This document shows positions 1-10,600 of a DNA stretch of 64,000 nucleotides, in pieces. The stretch's first letter is position 1; each line of letters opens with the position of its first letter. Where the stretch lies: NCBI GenBank assembly GCA_022414725.1, contig CM039463.1, positions 53,721,955 through 53,785,954 of the forward strand, written 5' to 3'. The notes under the pieces were generated by a model. The model made no database searches. It was not told where the DNA came from and was given only the letters and a program-made list of their open reading frames with translations. This DNA is from Microglena sp. YARC. Taxonomy: Eukaryota > Chlorophyta > Chlorophyceae > Chlamydomonadales > Chlamydomonadaceae. The translations under genes were made by a program, and so were the position numbers.

Positions 1-751
1 AGTTGGACCTGTAACTGACCTGACTAGATGTATTTAATTCCCACTCTGAACAGTTGTACAGCTGTCCAAATGTACTGGTACTGGTAGCTGCACATTTCAT
101 AGAGAAATAGTACGTCACCAAATCTACCCAGACTTAGCATTTATATTTGCCAAGCAATTGTTAGATACACAGATCTGACAGATGTATGAAAATGTCGGAA
201 AGAACGTCACATAACGGTACTAATCATATACTTTTTGGTTGCCTCACAACTTGTAGCCCAGGCCCCAATCCATGCCAACATCATCAGCAGCCTCCAGGCA
301 CCTAGTGGAGGCTGTCGCCCAGGTATCCACAGAAGAAATTATATCCAGGAGGGCTGCATGGGCCCTAGGCTCCCCAAGATGGCTTCCTGGACCAGGCTAA
401 ACTGAAATTATGTCCTGACCTACGATATCCAACCCGGTCCCGAGAGATTAGCAGCCAAAACGGGTCAAACCAAACGACCCGAACCTATCACCATGTATCA
501 AGACGAGAGGTAGCAGGATTCGAAAGTAAGGGCCTATGGATCAATCCTAGTCTGGTTAGGCTAGCTATGCAGATCTATGCGAATCCTTTCTAGGGATCTG
601 AACACAGCACAGTATGAGGTTAGGACATTCAGCGAATTGATTTTGCAGAAAGTGGTACGAAGACACGAGCTTCTGCTGCAACTAATTTTTTACGCATACC
701 TTATTCTCAAAGCTCCAGCGTCGCTGCGTCCCTCCACGGGCTTCGCCGCTC
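1..751. other. Unassigned DNA, no recognisable gene
   Basis: I see no RNA gene, recognisable domain or mobile-element end. A 131-codon frame at 577-972 runs into the hairpin cluster that follows; its product has no motif I recognise and no supporting splice or regulatory context, so it is not called as a gene. Confidence 0.5.
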
Positions 752-843
752 CTCTGGAGGCTCCTCCGAGGTTGGCCGAAAAGCAGTCGGTAGCTTCGCT
801 GCCGATTAGCTGCTCGATAAGTCCCAAGTGTCGCAAGCGACAC
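752..843. repeat. Cluster of three GC-rich hairpins
   Basis: Three stem-loops lie within 92 bp. At 752-770, CTC-t-GGAGG pairs with CCTCCGAG across a 2-base loop, with one bulged base. At 788-804, CGGTAGC pairs with GCTGCCG across TTC, with one wobble pair. At 828-843, GTGTCGC pairs perfectly with GCGACAC across AA. The cluster is clearly more GC-rich than its flanks. Short GC palindromes like these are known as mobile elements in some algal organelle genomes, so an organelle-derived insertion is possible; nothing else nearby proves it. Confidence 0.55.
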
Positions 844-1749
844 GAAAAAACGCTTCAGCTGTCACGGCCAAGGCAGAGAGCGAACAGTTATAAGAAACTT
901 GATCTGCAGACTGCACGGAAGGTCGAGAAGCAGGTTACTGCCGAGGAGGGAGGCTGGGAATTTCGTAAGTAGTGGAGTAAGTACCTACTCGTAGCGGAAT
1001 AGGCTACAAAACATTCGACAACTTTTACGAAGGATCTTGACCGCTGCGATGCTGATAGCTCTAGTTATGCGCACTTCAACTATCATCCAAATGTTTGAGT
1101 GCGGAGGTGGCCGGAATCGTTCAAACAGCTCCTGGAGAGACGGAGAGAGACACGGGTGGAGCATTGGGCTTCAGACCCGGGACCCTGCCCTGGGGAAGTG
1201 GGGGGTCCAGGGGAGGCTAAAGCGAGCAAAAGCGAAAATTGCAGTTGGTATGTACGAAGATGCGAGTGTGGTAGATAGACTGCATTAGGTCGGTATCCGA
1301 TATCCGCCAATCTCAGTTTGGGCCAGGAAGGTAGCAGGTCCCGGCTGGTTCCGGAGAATCTGGCCCTATCTTGGAGCTCCGATTGCTGAGCGAATATTTC
1401 ACCGCGTCAGAAGTAAGGACCAGCCGGCGACCACCTAAGTTGATAAATTCGCGACTTCAAACAACAAATGAAATCATCTTGTTCATGAAATGCACAGCAG
1501 AGCTGACTTACCAGCTCAGATACCTGTTCAGGGTTGTTAATTTTAAGAAGGAACCACTGTCGTAACACAGCACCAAACGAGAATTCTGGTAATTCTGGGG
1601 GGATTTTAGTTAATTTGGCTCGAAAAAGTACGAAAAGGTACGAAGTACGAAAAGGTACGAGGTAGAATATAAAATGCATGTATTGGAAGTTGGAACTGGG
1701 TGCGTCCCAAGATGCAGATCTTACATTCCCCCTTCACACCCCTGATACA
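844..1749. other. Unassigned DNA
   Basis: No gene is supported. Open frames of 60-90 codons occur on both strands without recognisable motifs. A 17-bp unit containing AAAAGGTACGA is repeated twice at about 1625-1662. Confidence 0.45.
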
Positions 1750-1788
1750 GGGGTGGGGGTGGGGTGGGGGTGGGGGTGGGGGGGGGGT
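1750..1788 (+). repeat. G-tract, candidate G-quadruplex
   Basis: Six or more runs of four to ten G are separated by single T bases over 39 bp. This satisfies the usual G-quadruplex pattern (four runs of at least three G with short loops) several times over. No gene start is identifiable next to it, so no regulatory role is claimed. Confidence 0.75.
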
Positions 1789-1823
1789 CGTCCAACTATC
1801 CTCTCATAATCAACATAATCATG

Positions 1824-2236
1824 GGCGACTCTTGGGATACACATGCTCCATGTTATCTTGCGCAATATAACCTGGACACCTGTATCAGCATGTATAGCGG
1901 TGCTCTCACGCGTTTTATGACTTGGTGACTACTTATGTACTCCCTTAGAACTATCGGCTCTCCTGAGCCAGCTTCCCGTGGGACTGAGTCATCTTGAGAT
2001 GACTCAGTGGCAGCTTCCTGTCACCTACGTCTCCGGTCTGATCTGTACCCTGTTAGGTTCCTGTCTACCGCCTCCTTTCACCACAGGTGCCCCTTTATGG
2101 GTCTCCTGTGTCTGTAACGTTATCCTTGTCTCCGTGTATTGGTGCGTCTGTTCCGCTGCTTTAATCTACTGTCCACTCTACCGGAGTGATTTCAAGCTGA
2201 TAACCTGGAGTGTGGGTATCCCAAGAGTCGCCCTTT
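1824..2236. repeat. Inverted repeat interrupted by a solo LTR
   Basis: GGGCGACTCTTGGGATAC near 1824-1841 is matched in reverse complement by GTATCCCAAGAGTCGCCC near 2216-2233, and weaker pairing continues inward. Without the inserted LTR and one target-site copy the arms would enclose only some tens of bases, so the target looks like a small foldback or palindromic element. Confidence 0.65.
1883..2202 (+). mobile_element. Solo LTR of a copia-type element
   Basis: This 320-bp LTR begins TATCAGC and ends GCTGATA, a 7-bp terminal inverted repeat. It is flanked by the 5-bp direct repeat ACCTG (1878-1882 and 2203-2207), the target-site duplication expected of an LTR element. Its body matches the 3' LTR at 26247-26632 and the LTRs of the minus-strand element at 30366-34589, including the stretch around GTTTTATGACTTGGTGACTA. 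No internal region follows, so it is a solo LTR left by recombination between two LTRs. It contains a perfect 10-bp hairpin at 1984-2007. Confidence 0.9.
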
Positions 2237-2237
2237 G

Positions 2238-2545
2238 AACAACCCTAGTCAGCACCAGGCTGGCAAGCTCAACTGGTACATTTGTTTCTATGGCTACAGC
2301 AGAGGCGTTGCGCTGTGGGCTCATCTACAGCCCTTATCTTGTACATATATCTAAAGCCCTTATCCTGTCGTATGTCAGACATGCCAGGTCTGTCTGTACA
2401 TGTATCTACAGCCCTTATCCTGTACATGCATCTAAAGCCCTTATCCTGTCGTATGTCAGACATGCCAGGTCTGTCTGTACATGTATCTACAGCCCTTATC
2501 CTGTACATGCATGTCTGCATAATCAATCTGTACTATTCTGCACTA
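2238..2545 (+). repeat. Segmental duplicate A, left copy
   Basis: The stretch from CACCAGGCTGGCAAGCTC to the end of CAATCTGTACTATTCTGCAC reappears, diverged, at about 4475-4625. The left copy is longer because it holds the internal 81-bp tandem repeat. Both copies are followed by a version of the 50-bp satellite monomer. Confidence 0.8.
2323..2512 (+). repeat. 81-bp tandem repeat, about 2.3 copies
   Basis: Units start at 2323, 2404 and 2485 (period exactly 81 bp) and contain CAGCCCTTATCCTGT twice per unit. Because 81 is divisible by three, open frames of 85-112 codons arise on both strands; they are by-products of the repeat. Confidence 0.9.
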
Positions 2546-2600
2546 CGCAGTGTAATATCTCGTTTTGTACTGCTGTCCTAGATAGAAACATATTATATTC

Positions 2601-2643
2601 AACCTTGCCATCATTACAAGCAAGATAATCCATATTGTTACCG
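2601..2643 (+). repeat. Single relic monomer of the 50-bp satellite
   Basis: AACCTTGCCATCATTACAAG, followed by a match to ATCCATATTGTTAC, corresponds to the monomer core of the large array at 4658-22436, present here as one diverged copy. It follows duplicate A exactly as the array follows the second copy of A. Confidence 0.7.
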
Positions 2644-2699
2644 CCCCTTCATGGACTGCTTAGTGGCACCGTAATTTATCATCCCTTTTTTTCTTCTTC

Positions 2700-2960
2700 T
2701 TGTGACTTCTCATTTGTTAGCTTCTTACCTCCGCCACTGTAAGTGGTTGAGATCTGGGTCCGGCTCTAAGGGGTTTAATACCTACGCCACCAAAACGGTG
2801 GTTGGGAGTTAGGTTTGTTTGTCCTCGACACACCCCTGATGTAATGGGGTTTTTTGCTTTGTGGGTGCTTTTTCTTTTTGTTTAAAGCACAGAGTCTCAT
2901 ACACCCTCGCGGTGTCAAGTAGACTTTAACATGTAATGTAATGTAATGTAATGTAATGGA
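2700..2960 (+). mobile_element. Possible non-LTR retrotransposon 3' end
   Basis: The segment has two small hairpins (CCACC/GGTGG near 2790-2805 and CCCC/GGGG near 2834-2851), then T-rich sequence, and ends in about six ATGTA units (2931-2960). A short simple-repeat tail after a structured 3' end is typical of some LINE and SINE families. No coding part or clear target duplication is visible, so a plain pentanucleotide microsatellite is the alternative. Confidence 0.3.
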
Positions 2961-3167
2961 CAGGGACTTCAGTACATCAGGCGTACTGCCGGAGGAGAAA
3001 ATCCGGCAAGCAAAACGGGTGCGCTACAGGCCCTTGTGGTTCGTCCTGCAAACTTGCTTGCGCCCGACGCCACCTACCGGTATATATACACGCACACATC
3101 ACACCATCCTATCACACTTCACGTCACACTTAAGGCAGTCACGTCACGTCACAAGGGCGGTCACACC

Positions 3168-3228
3168 CTTGTTACAGTGTTACCTAGTAACCTGGTAACC
3201 TTGCCATCACTATAAAGCAATCCATATC
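3168..3228 (+). repeat. Second relic of the satellite seed
   Basis: Sequence around GTTACAGTGTTACCTAG, then CCTTGCCATCAC and AGCAATCCATAT, matches the first divergent monomers at 4687-4740 (GTTACAGTCTTACCTAG, CATCACTAAAAGGCGATCC). It is an unamplified copy of the material from which the satellite grew. Confidence 0.6.
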
Positions 3229-3232
3229 TCAC

Positions 3233-3600
3233 TGAACTAAATATGGTCCTAAGATGCGGGGTTCTAGGGTCTAAGACATAGAGGTTGGTAAGGTAAGACA
3301 TAGAGGTTGGTAAAGTTCAGGCAACCACTTGTATGAATAAGGGGACAGAGAAATATGAAGGCCAGGTTGAATGTGTACTACCATTGCTGCTACTTGGTCA
3401 CAGCCTGTGAGAAGTTGTCAAAACAAGAGCCCAAAAGCAGTCATTTGGGAAAAACACTTTTCCCAAATGGTTTCCCAATCTTTCATGCCCACATTGGCAC
3501 AGGGGAATAGGGTAGAAGATGGACAATGTGAAAGTTTTCAGGACTTCGCCACAGGTTGGTGTTACCTCAGCTATGGGGCTACCCAAAAAGGAGGGTGTGC
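3233..3600 (+). repeat. Duplicate C, left copy
   Basis: Matches 3893-4258 in order over its whole length. Shared anchors include TATGGTCCTAAGATGC, GTTCAGGCAACCACTT, CATGCCCACA and CAGGGGAATAGGGTA. Indels and substitutions show it is an old duplication with a ~660-bp offset. Neither copy keeps a convincing coding frame. Confidence 0.8.
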
Positions 3601-3675
3601 ATACATGATCTAGTCTACTGCATGTACAAATTGGCATGGAGAGCAGTCACATATCCAGCTTCACAGAAAAACTGC

Positions 3676-3868
3676 GTCAAGTAAGTGATGCCATTCACAT
3701 GCCCCATAAGGGGGGGACCAAGAAAGTGATGCCATTGTGAGTGAGTGAGGGGGGTGAGTAAGTAAGTGGGGGGGACCAAGAAGGGGAGACCAAGTAAGTG
3801 ATGCCATTGTGAGTGAGTGAGTGAGGGGGGTCAAGTAAGTGATGCCATTCACATGCCCCACAAGGACC
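3676..3868 (+). repeat. Short minisatellite between the C duplicates
   Basis: AAGTAAGTGATGCCATT recurs three times, with shorter variants, interspersed with GTGAGTGAGTGAG and G-runs. The outer copies both continue into CACATGCCCCA. Local slippage and duplication explain it. Confidence 0.75.
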
Positions 3869-3892
3869 AGAAAAATACAACTTCAAAGCCGA

Positions 3893-4258
3893 ACTAAGTA
3901 TGGTCCTAAGATGCACAGGGTTCAAGGGTCATATACACTGAGGTTGAAAACGTTCAGGCAACCACTTATATGACAGGGGACAGGCATATGGTAATCTGGT
4001 ACAAACCATGTTGCATGTAAACTACGATTGCTGCTACTTTGAACAAAACAAAACATTGGTAATTGCCAGGATGTTTGACCGCTTCATGATTTGGCTGATG
4101 GGCCCAAAGCAGACATTTGGGGAAAACACTTTCTCCAAATGGTTCCCAATCATTCATGCCCACACGGGAACAGGGGAATAGGGTAAGGGATGGACAGTGC
4201 GAGAGTTCCCACGACTTCCCCTTGGCTACAGGACGGTGATATTTCAGCTATGGGACTA
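3893..4258 (+). repeat. Duplicate C, right copy
   Basis: Diverged copy of 3233-3600 with the same order of anchors. It is followed by about 200 bp of unassigned sequence and then by the second copy of duplicate A. Confidence 0.8.
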
Positions 4259-4474
4259 GGCCCCTGACTTGCAGCCAGGGCTGGATGGGGTGGGCAAAAT
4301 TAGTGGGAAAAGAAAGGAGAAGAAAGACAAAGCATATGTTGGTACCAGGATTATTCACGGGGACTCCCAAATCCCGTTTCATGAACCGAAATCTACTAGA
4401 TGCCCAAGTAAAATCTGCGAGATCCAGACACCATGGACCCCCCAAAATCTGCTTGAGACGCAAAACACAGTGTT

Positions 4475-4625
4475 TTCAACAACCTTGGTCTGCACCAGGC
4501 TGGCAAGCTCTACTGGTACATTTGTTTCGATGGCTACAGCCACGGCAGTGCGCTGTGGGCTCCTCTACAGCCCGTATCCTGTCCTGGCATGTGTGCATAA
4601 TCGATCTGTACTAATCTGCACTGTG
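4475..4625 (+). repeat. Segmental duplicate A, right copy
   Basis: Matches the 2238-2545 segment without the 81-bp repeat: CACCAGGCTGGCAAGCTC, TGGTACATTTGTTTC, GCGCTGTGGGCTC and the closing CATAATCGATCTGTACT are all present. It directly precedes the 50-bp satellite. Confidence 0.8.
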
Positions 4626-4657
4626 GGGTCAATGCATCGCTGCAATCTTTTTCTCAA

Positions 4658-7600
4658 CCTTGCCATCATTCAAAGGTTATCCATCTTGTTACAGTCTTAC
4701 CTAGGTACCTTGGCATCACTAAAAGGCGATCCATCGTGTTGCATGCTTCCCTTGCCATCATTCAAAGGTTATCCATCTTGCTACAGTGCTACCGGTTCCC
4801 TTGCATTCAAAGGTTATCCATCTTGTTACAAATCATTCAAAGCGTTATCCATACATCTTGTTACAGTGCTACCGGGTTGCTTGTTACATACCGGGTTCCC
4901 TTGCCATCATTCAAAGGTTATCCATCTTGTTACAGTGCTACCGGGTTCCCTTGCCATCATTCAAAGGTTATCCATCTTGTTACAGTGCTACCGGGTTCCC
5001 TTGCCATCATTCAAAAGTTATCCATCTTGTTACAGTGCTACCGGGTTCCCTTGCCATCATTCAAAGGTTTATCCATCTTGTTACAGTGCTACCGGTTCCC
5101 TTGCCATCATTCATATCTTGTTACAGTGGGTTCCCTTGGGCTTGTTACAGTGCTACCGGGTTCCCTTGCCATCATTCAAAGTTATCCATCTGGTTACAGT
5201 GCTACCGGGTTCCCTTGCCATCATTCAAAGGTTATCCATCTTGTTACAGTGCTACCGGGTTCCCTTGCCATCATTCAAAGTTATCATCTTGTTACAGTGC
5301 TATCCCGGGTTTGCCATCATTCAAAGGTTATCCAGCTTGTTTGTACCGGGTTCCCTTGCCATCATTCAAGGTTATCCATCTTGTTACAGTTGCTACCGGG
5401 TTCCCTTGCCATCATTCAAAGGATCCATCTTGTTACAGTGCTACCGGGTTCCCTTGCCATCATTCAAAGGTTATCCATCTTGTTACAGTGCTACCCGGGT
5501 TCCCTTGCCATCATTCAAAGGTTATCCATCTTGTTAACAGTGCTACCGGGTTCCCTTGCCATCATTCAAAAAGGTTATCCATCTTGTTACAGTGCTAACC
5601 GGGTTCCCTTGCCATTCATTCAAAGGTTATCCATCTTGTTACAGTGCTACCGGGTTCCCTTGCCATCATTCAAAGGTTATCCATCTTGTTACAGTGCTAC
5701 CGGGTTCCCTTGCCATCATTCAAAGGTTATCCATCTTGTTACAGTGCCTACCGGGTTCCCTTGCCCATCATTCAAAGGTTATTCCATCTTGTTACAGTGC
5801 TACCGGGTTCCCTTGCCATCATTCAAAGGTTATCCATCTTGTTACAGTGCTACCGGTTCCCTTGCCATCATTCAAAGGTTATCCATCTTGTTACAGTGCT
5901 ACCGGGTTCCCTTGCCATCATTCAAAGGTTATCCATCTTGTTACAGTGCTACCGGGTTCCCTTGCCATCATTCAAAGGTTATCCATCTTGTTACAGTGCT
6001 ACCGGGTTCCCTTGCCATCATTCAAAGGTTATCCATCTTGTTACAGTGCTACCGGTTCCCTTGCCATCATTCAAAGGTTATCCATCTTGTTACAGTGCTA
6101 CCGGGTTCCCTTGCCATCATTCAAAGGTTTATCCATCTTGTTACAGTGCTACCGGGTTCCCTTGCCATCATTCAAAGGTTATCCATCTTGTTACAGTGCT
6201 ACCGGGTTCCCTTGCCATCATTCAAAGGTTATCCATCTTGTTACAGTGCTACCGGGGTTTCCCCTTGCCATCATTCAAAGGTTATCCATCTTGTTACAGT
6301 GCTACCGGGTTCCCTTGCATCATTCAAAGGTTATCCATCTTGTTACAGTGCTACCGGGTTCCCTTGCCATCATTCAAAGGTTATCCATCTTGTTACAGTG
6401 CTTACCGGGTTCCCTTGCCCATCAAAGGTTTCAAAGGTTATCCATCTTGTTACAGTGCTACCGGGTTCCCTTCCATCATTCAAAGGTTATCCATCTTGTT
6501 GCAGTGCTACGTTCCCTTGCATCATTCAAAGGGTTGCAGTGCTACCTTCCCTTGCCATCATTCAAAGGTTATCCATCTTGTTACAGTGCTACCGGGTTCC
6601 CTTGCCATCATTCAAAGGTTATCCATCTGTTACAGTGCTACCGCGGTTCCCTTGGCCATCATTCAAAGGTTATCCATCTTGTTACAGTGCTACCGGGTTC
6701 CCTTGCCATCCATTCAAAGGTTACATGCGTTACAGTGCCTACCGGTTCCCTTGCCATCATTCAAAGGTTATCCATCTTGTTACAGTGCTACCGGTTCCCT
6801 TGCCATCATTCAAAGGTAATCCATCTTGTTACAGTGCTACCGGGTTCCCTTGCCATCATTCAAAGGTTATCCATCTTGTTACAGTGCCTACCGGGTTCCC
6901 TTGCCATCATTCAAAGGTTATCCATCTTGTTACAAGTGCTACCGGGTTCCCTTGCCATCATTCAAAGGTTATCCATCTTGTTACAGTGCTTACCGGGTTC
7001 CCTTGCCATCATTCAAAGGTTATCCATCTTGTTACAGTGCTACCGGGTTCCCTTGCCATCATTCAAAGGTTATCCATCTTGTTACAGTGCTACCGGGTTC
7101 CCTTGCCATCATTCAAAGGTTATCCATCTTGTTTTACAGTGCTACCGGGTTCCCTTGCCATCATTCAAAGGTTATCCATCTTGTTTACAGTGCTACCGGG
7201 TTCCCTTGCATCATTCAAAGGTTATCCATCTTGTTACAGTGCTACCGGGTTCCCTTGCCATCATTCAAAGTTATCCATCTTGTTACAGTGCTACCGGGTT
7301 CCCTTGCCATCATTCAAAGGTTATCCATCTTGTTACAGTGCTACCGGGTTCCCTTGCCATCATTCAAAGGTTATCCATCTTGTTACAGTGCTACCGGGTT
7401 CCCTTGCCATCATTCAAAAGGTTATCCATCTTGTTACAGTGCTACCGGGTTCCCTTGCCATCATTCAAAGGTTATCCATCTTGTTACAGTGCTACCGGGT
7501 TCCCTTGCCATCATTCAAAGGTTATCCATCTTGTTACAGTGCTACCGGGTTCCCTTGCCATCATTCAAAGGTTATCCATCTTGTTACAGTGCTACCGGGT

Positions 7601-10600
7601 TCCCTTGCCATCATTCAAAGGTTATCCATCTTGTTACAGTGCTACCGGGTTCCCTTGCCATCATTCAAAGGTTATCCATCTTGTTACAGTGCTTACCGGG
7701 TTCCCTTGCCATCATTCAAAGGTTATCCATTCTTGTTACAGTGCTACCGGTTCCCTTGCCATCATTTTCAAAGGTTATCCATCTTGTTACAGTGCTACCG
7801 GGTTCCCTTGCCATCATTCAAAGGTTATCCATCTTGTTACAGTGCTACCGGGTTCCCTTGCCATCATTCAAAGGTTATCCATCTTGTTACAGTTGCTACC
7901 GGGTTCCCTTGCCACCGGGTTCCCTTGCCATCATTCAAAGGTTATCCATCTTGTTACAGTGCTACCGGGTTCCCTTGCCATCATTCAAAGGTATCCATCT
8001 TGTTACAGTGCTACCGGGTTCCCTTGCCATCATTCAAAGGTATCCATCTTGTTACAGTGCTACCGGGGTTATTCCATCTTGTTCCCCTTGCCATCATTCA
8101 AAGGTTATCCATCTTGTTACAGTGCTACCGGGTTCCCTTGCCATCATTCAAAGGTTATCCATCTTGTTACAGTGCTACCGGGTTTCCCTTGCCATCATTC
8201 AAAGGTTATCCATCTTGTTACAGTGCTACCGGGTTCCCTTGCCATCATTCAAAAGGTTATCCATCTTGTTACAGTGCTACGGGTTCCCTTGCCATCATTC
8301 AAAGGTTATCCATCTTGTTACAGTGCTACCGGGTTCCCTTGCCATCATTCAAAGGTTATCCATCTTGTTACAGTTGCTACCGGGTTCCCTTGCCATCATT
8401 CAAAGGTTATCCATCTTGTTACAGTGCTACCGGGTTCCTTGCCATCATTCAAAGGTTATCCATCTTGTTACAGTGCTACCGGGTTCCCTTGCCATCATTC
8501 AAAGGTTATCCATCTTGTTACAGTGCTACCGGGTTCCCTTGCCATCATTCAAAGGTTATCCATCTTGTTACAGTTGCAGTGCTACCGGTTCCCTTGCCAT
8601 CATTCAAAGGTTATCCATCTTGTTACAGTTGCTACCGGTTCCCTTGCCATCATTCAAAGGTTATCCATCTTGTTACAGTGCTACCGGGTTCCCTTGCCAT
8701 CATTCAAAGTTATCCATCTTGTTACAGTGCTACCGGGTTCCCTTGCCATCATTCAAAAGGTTATCCATCTTGTTACAGTGCTACCGGGTTCCCTTGCCAT
8801 CATTCAAAGGTTATCCATCTTGTTACAGTGATACCGGGTTCCCTTGCCATCATTCAAAGTTATCCATCTTGTTACAGTGCTACCGGTTCCCTTGCCATCA
8901 TTCAAAGGTTATCCATCTTGTTACAGTGCTACCGGGTTCCCTTGCCATCATTCAAAGGTTATCCATCTTGTTACAGTGCTACCGGGTTCCCTTGCCATCA
9001 TTCAAAGGTTATCCATCTTGTTACAGTGCTACCGGGTTCCCTTGCCATCATTCAAAGGTTATCCATCTTGTATACAGTGCTACCGGGTTCCCTTGCCATC
9101 ATTCAAAGGTTATCCATCTTGTTACAGTGCTACCGGGTTCCTTGCCATCATTCAAAGGTTATCCATCTTGTTACAGTGCTACCGGGTTCCCTTGCCATCA
9201 TTCAAAGGTTATCCATCTTGTTACAGTGCTACCGGGTTCCCTTGCCATCATTCAAAGGTTATCCATCTTGTTACAGTGCTACCGGGTTCCCTTGCCATCA
9301 TTCAAAGGTAATCCATCTTGTTACAGTGCTACCGGGTTCCCTTGCCATCATTCAAAGGTTATCCATCTTGTTACAGTGCTACCGGGTTCCCTTGCCATCA
9401 TTCAAAGGTTATCCATCTTGTTACAGTGCTACCGGGTTCCCTTGCCATCATTCAAAGGTTATCCATCTTGTTACAGTGCTACCGGGTTCCCTTGCCATCA
9501 TTCAAAGGTTATCCATCTTGTTACAGTGCTACCGGGTTCCCTTGCCATCATTCAAAGGTTATCCATCTTGTTACTAGTGCTACCGGGTTCCCTTGCCATC
9601 ATTTCAAAGTTATCCATCTTGTTACAGTGCTACCGGGTTCCCTTGCCATCATTCAAAGGTTATCCATCTTGTTACAGTGCTACCGGGTTCCCTTGCCATC
9701 ATTCAAAGGTTATCCATCTTGTTACAGTGCTACCGGGTTCCCTTGCCATCATTCAAAAGGTTATCCATCTTGTTACAGTGCTACCGGGTTCCCTTGCCAT
9801 CATTCAAAGGTTATCCATCTTGTTACAGTGATACCGGGTTCCCTTGCCATCATTCAAAGGTTATCCATCTTGTTACAGTGCTACCGGGTTCCCTTGCCAT
9901 CATTCAAAGGTTTATCCATCTTTTACAGTGCTACCGGGTTCCCTTGCCATCATTCAAAGGTTTATCCATCTTGTTACAGTGCCTACCGGGTTCCCTTGCC
10001 ATCATTCAAAGGTTATCCATCTTGTTACAGTGCTACCGGGTTCCTTGCCATCATTCAAAGGTTATCCATCTTGTTACAGTGCTACCGGGTTCCCTTGCCA
10101 TCATTCAAAGGTTATCCATCTTGTTACAGTGCTACCGGGTTCCCTTGCCATCATTCAAAGGTTATCCATCTTGTTACAGTGCTACCGGGTTTCCCTTGCC
10201 ATCATTCAAAGGGTTATCCATCTTGTTACAGTGGCTACCGGGTTCCCTTGCCATCATTCAAAGGTATCCATCTTGTTACAGTGCTACCGGGTTCCCTTTG
10301 CCATCATTCAGAAAGGTTATCCATCTTGTTACAGTGCTACCGGGTTCCCTTGCCATCATTCAAAGGTTATCCATCTTGTTACAGTGCTACCGGTTCCCTT
10401 GCCATCATTCAAAGGTTATCCATCTTGTTACAGTGCTACCGGGTTTCCCTTGCCATCATTTTCAAAGGTTATCCATCTTGTTACAGTGCTACCGGGTTCC
10501 TTGCCATCATTCAAAGGTTATCATCTTGTTACAGTGCTACCGGGTTCCCTTGCCATCATTCAAAGTTTATCCATCTTGTTACAGTGCTACCGGTTCCCTT

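Noticed and set aside
2740..2780. tRNA-derived SINE with a B box near GGGTCCGGCTC
   Set aside because: The match to the polymerase III B box is poor and no A box lies at the right distance.
4736..9577. Giant repeat-protein gene of 1,613 codons
   Set aside because: It is tandem 50-bp satellite read through; the same translation appears in all forward frames and no start, splice or selection signal is present.
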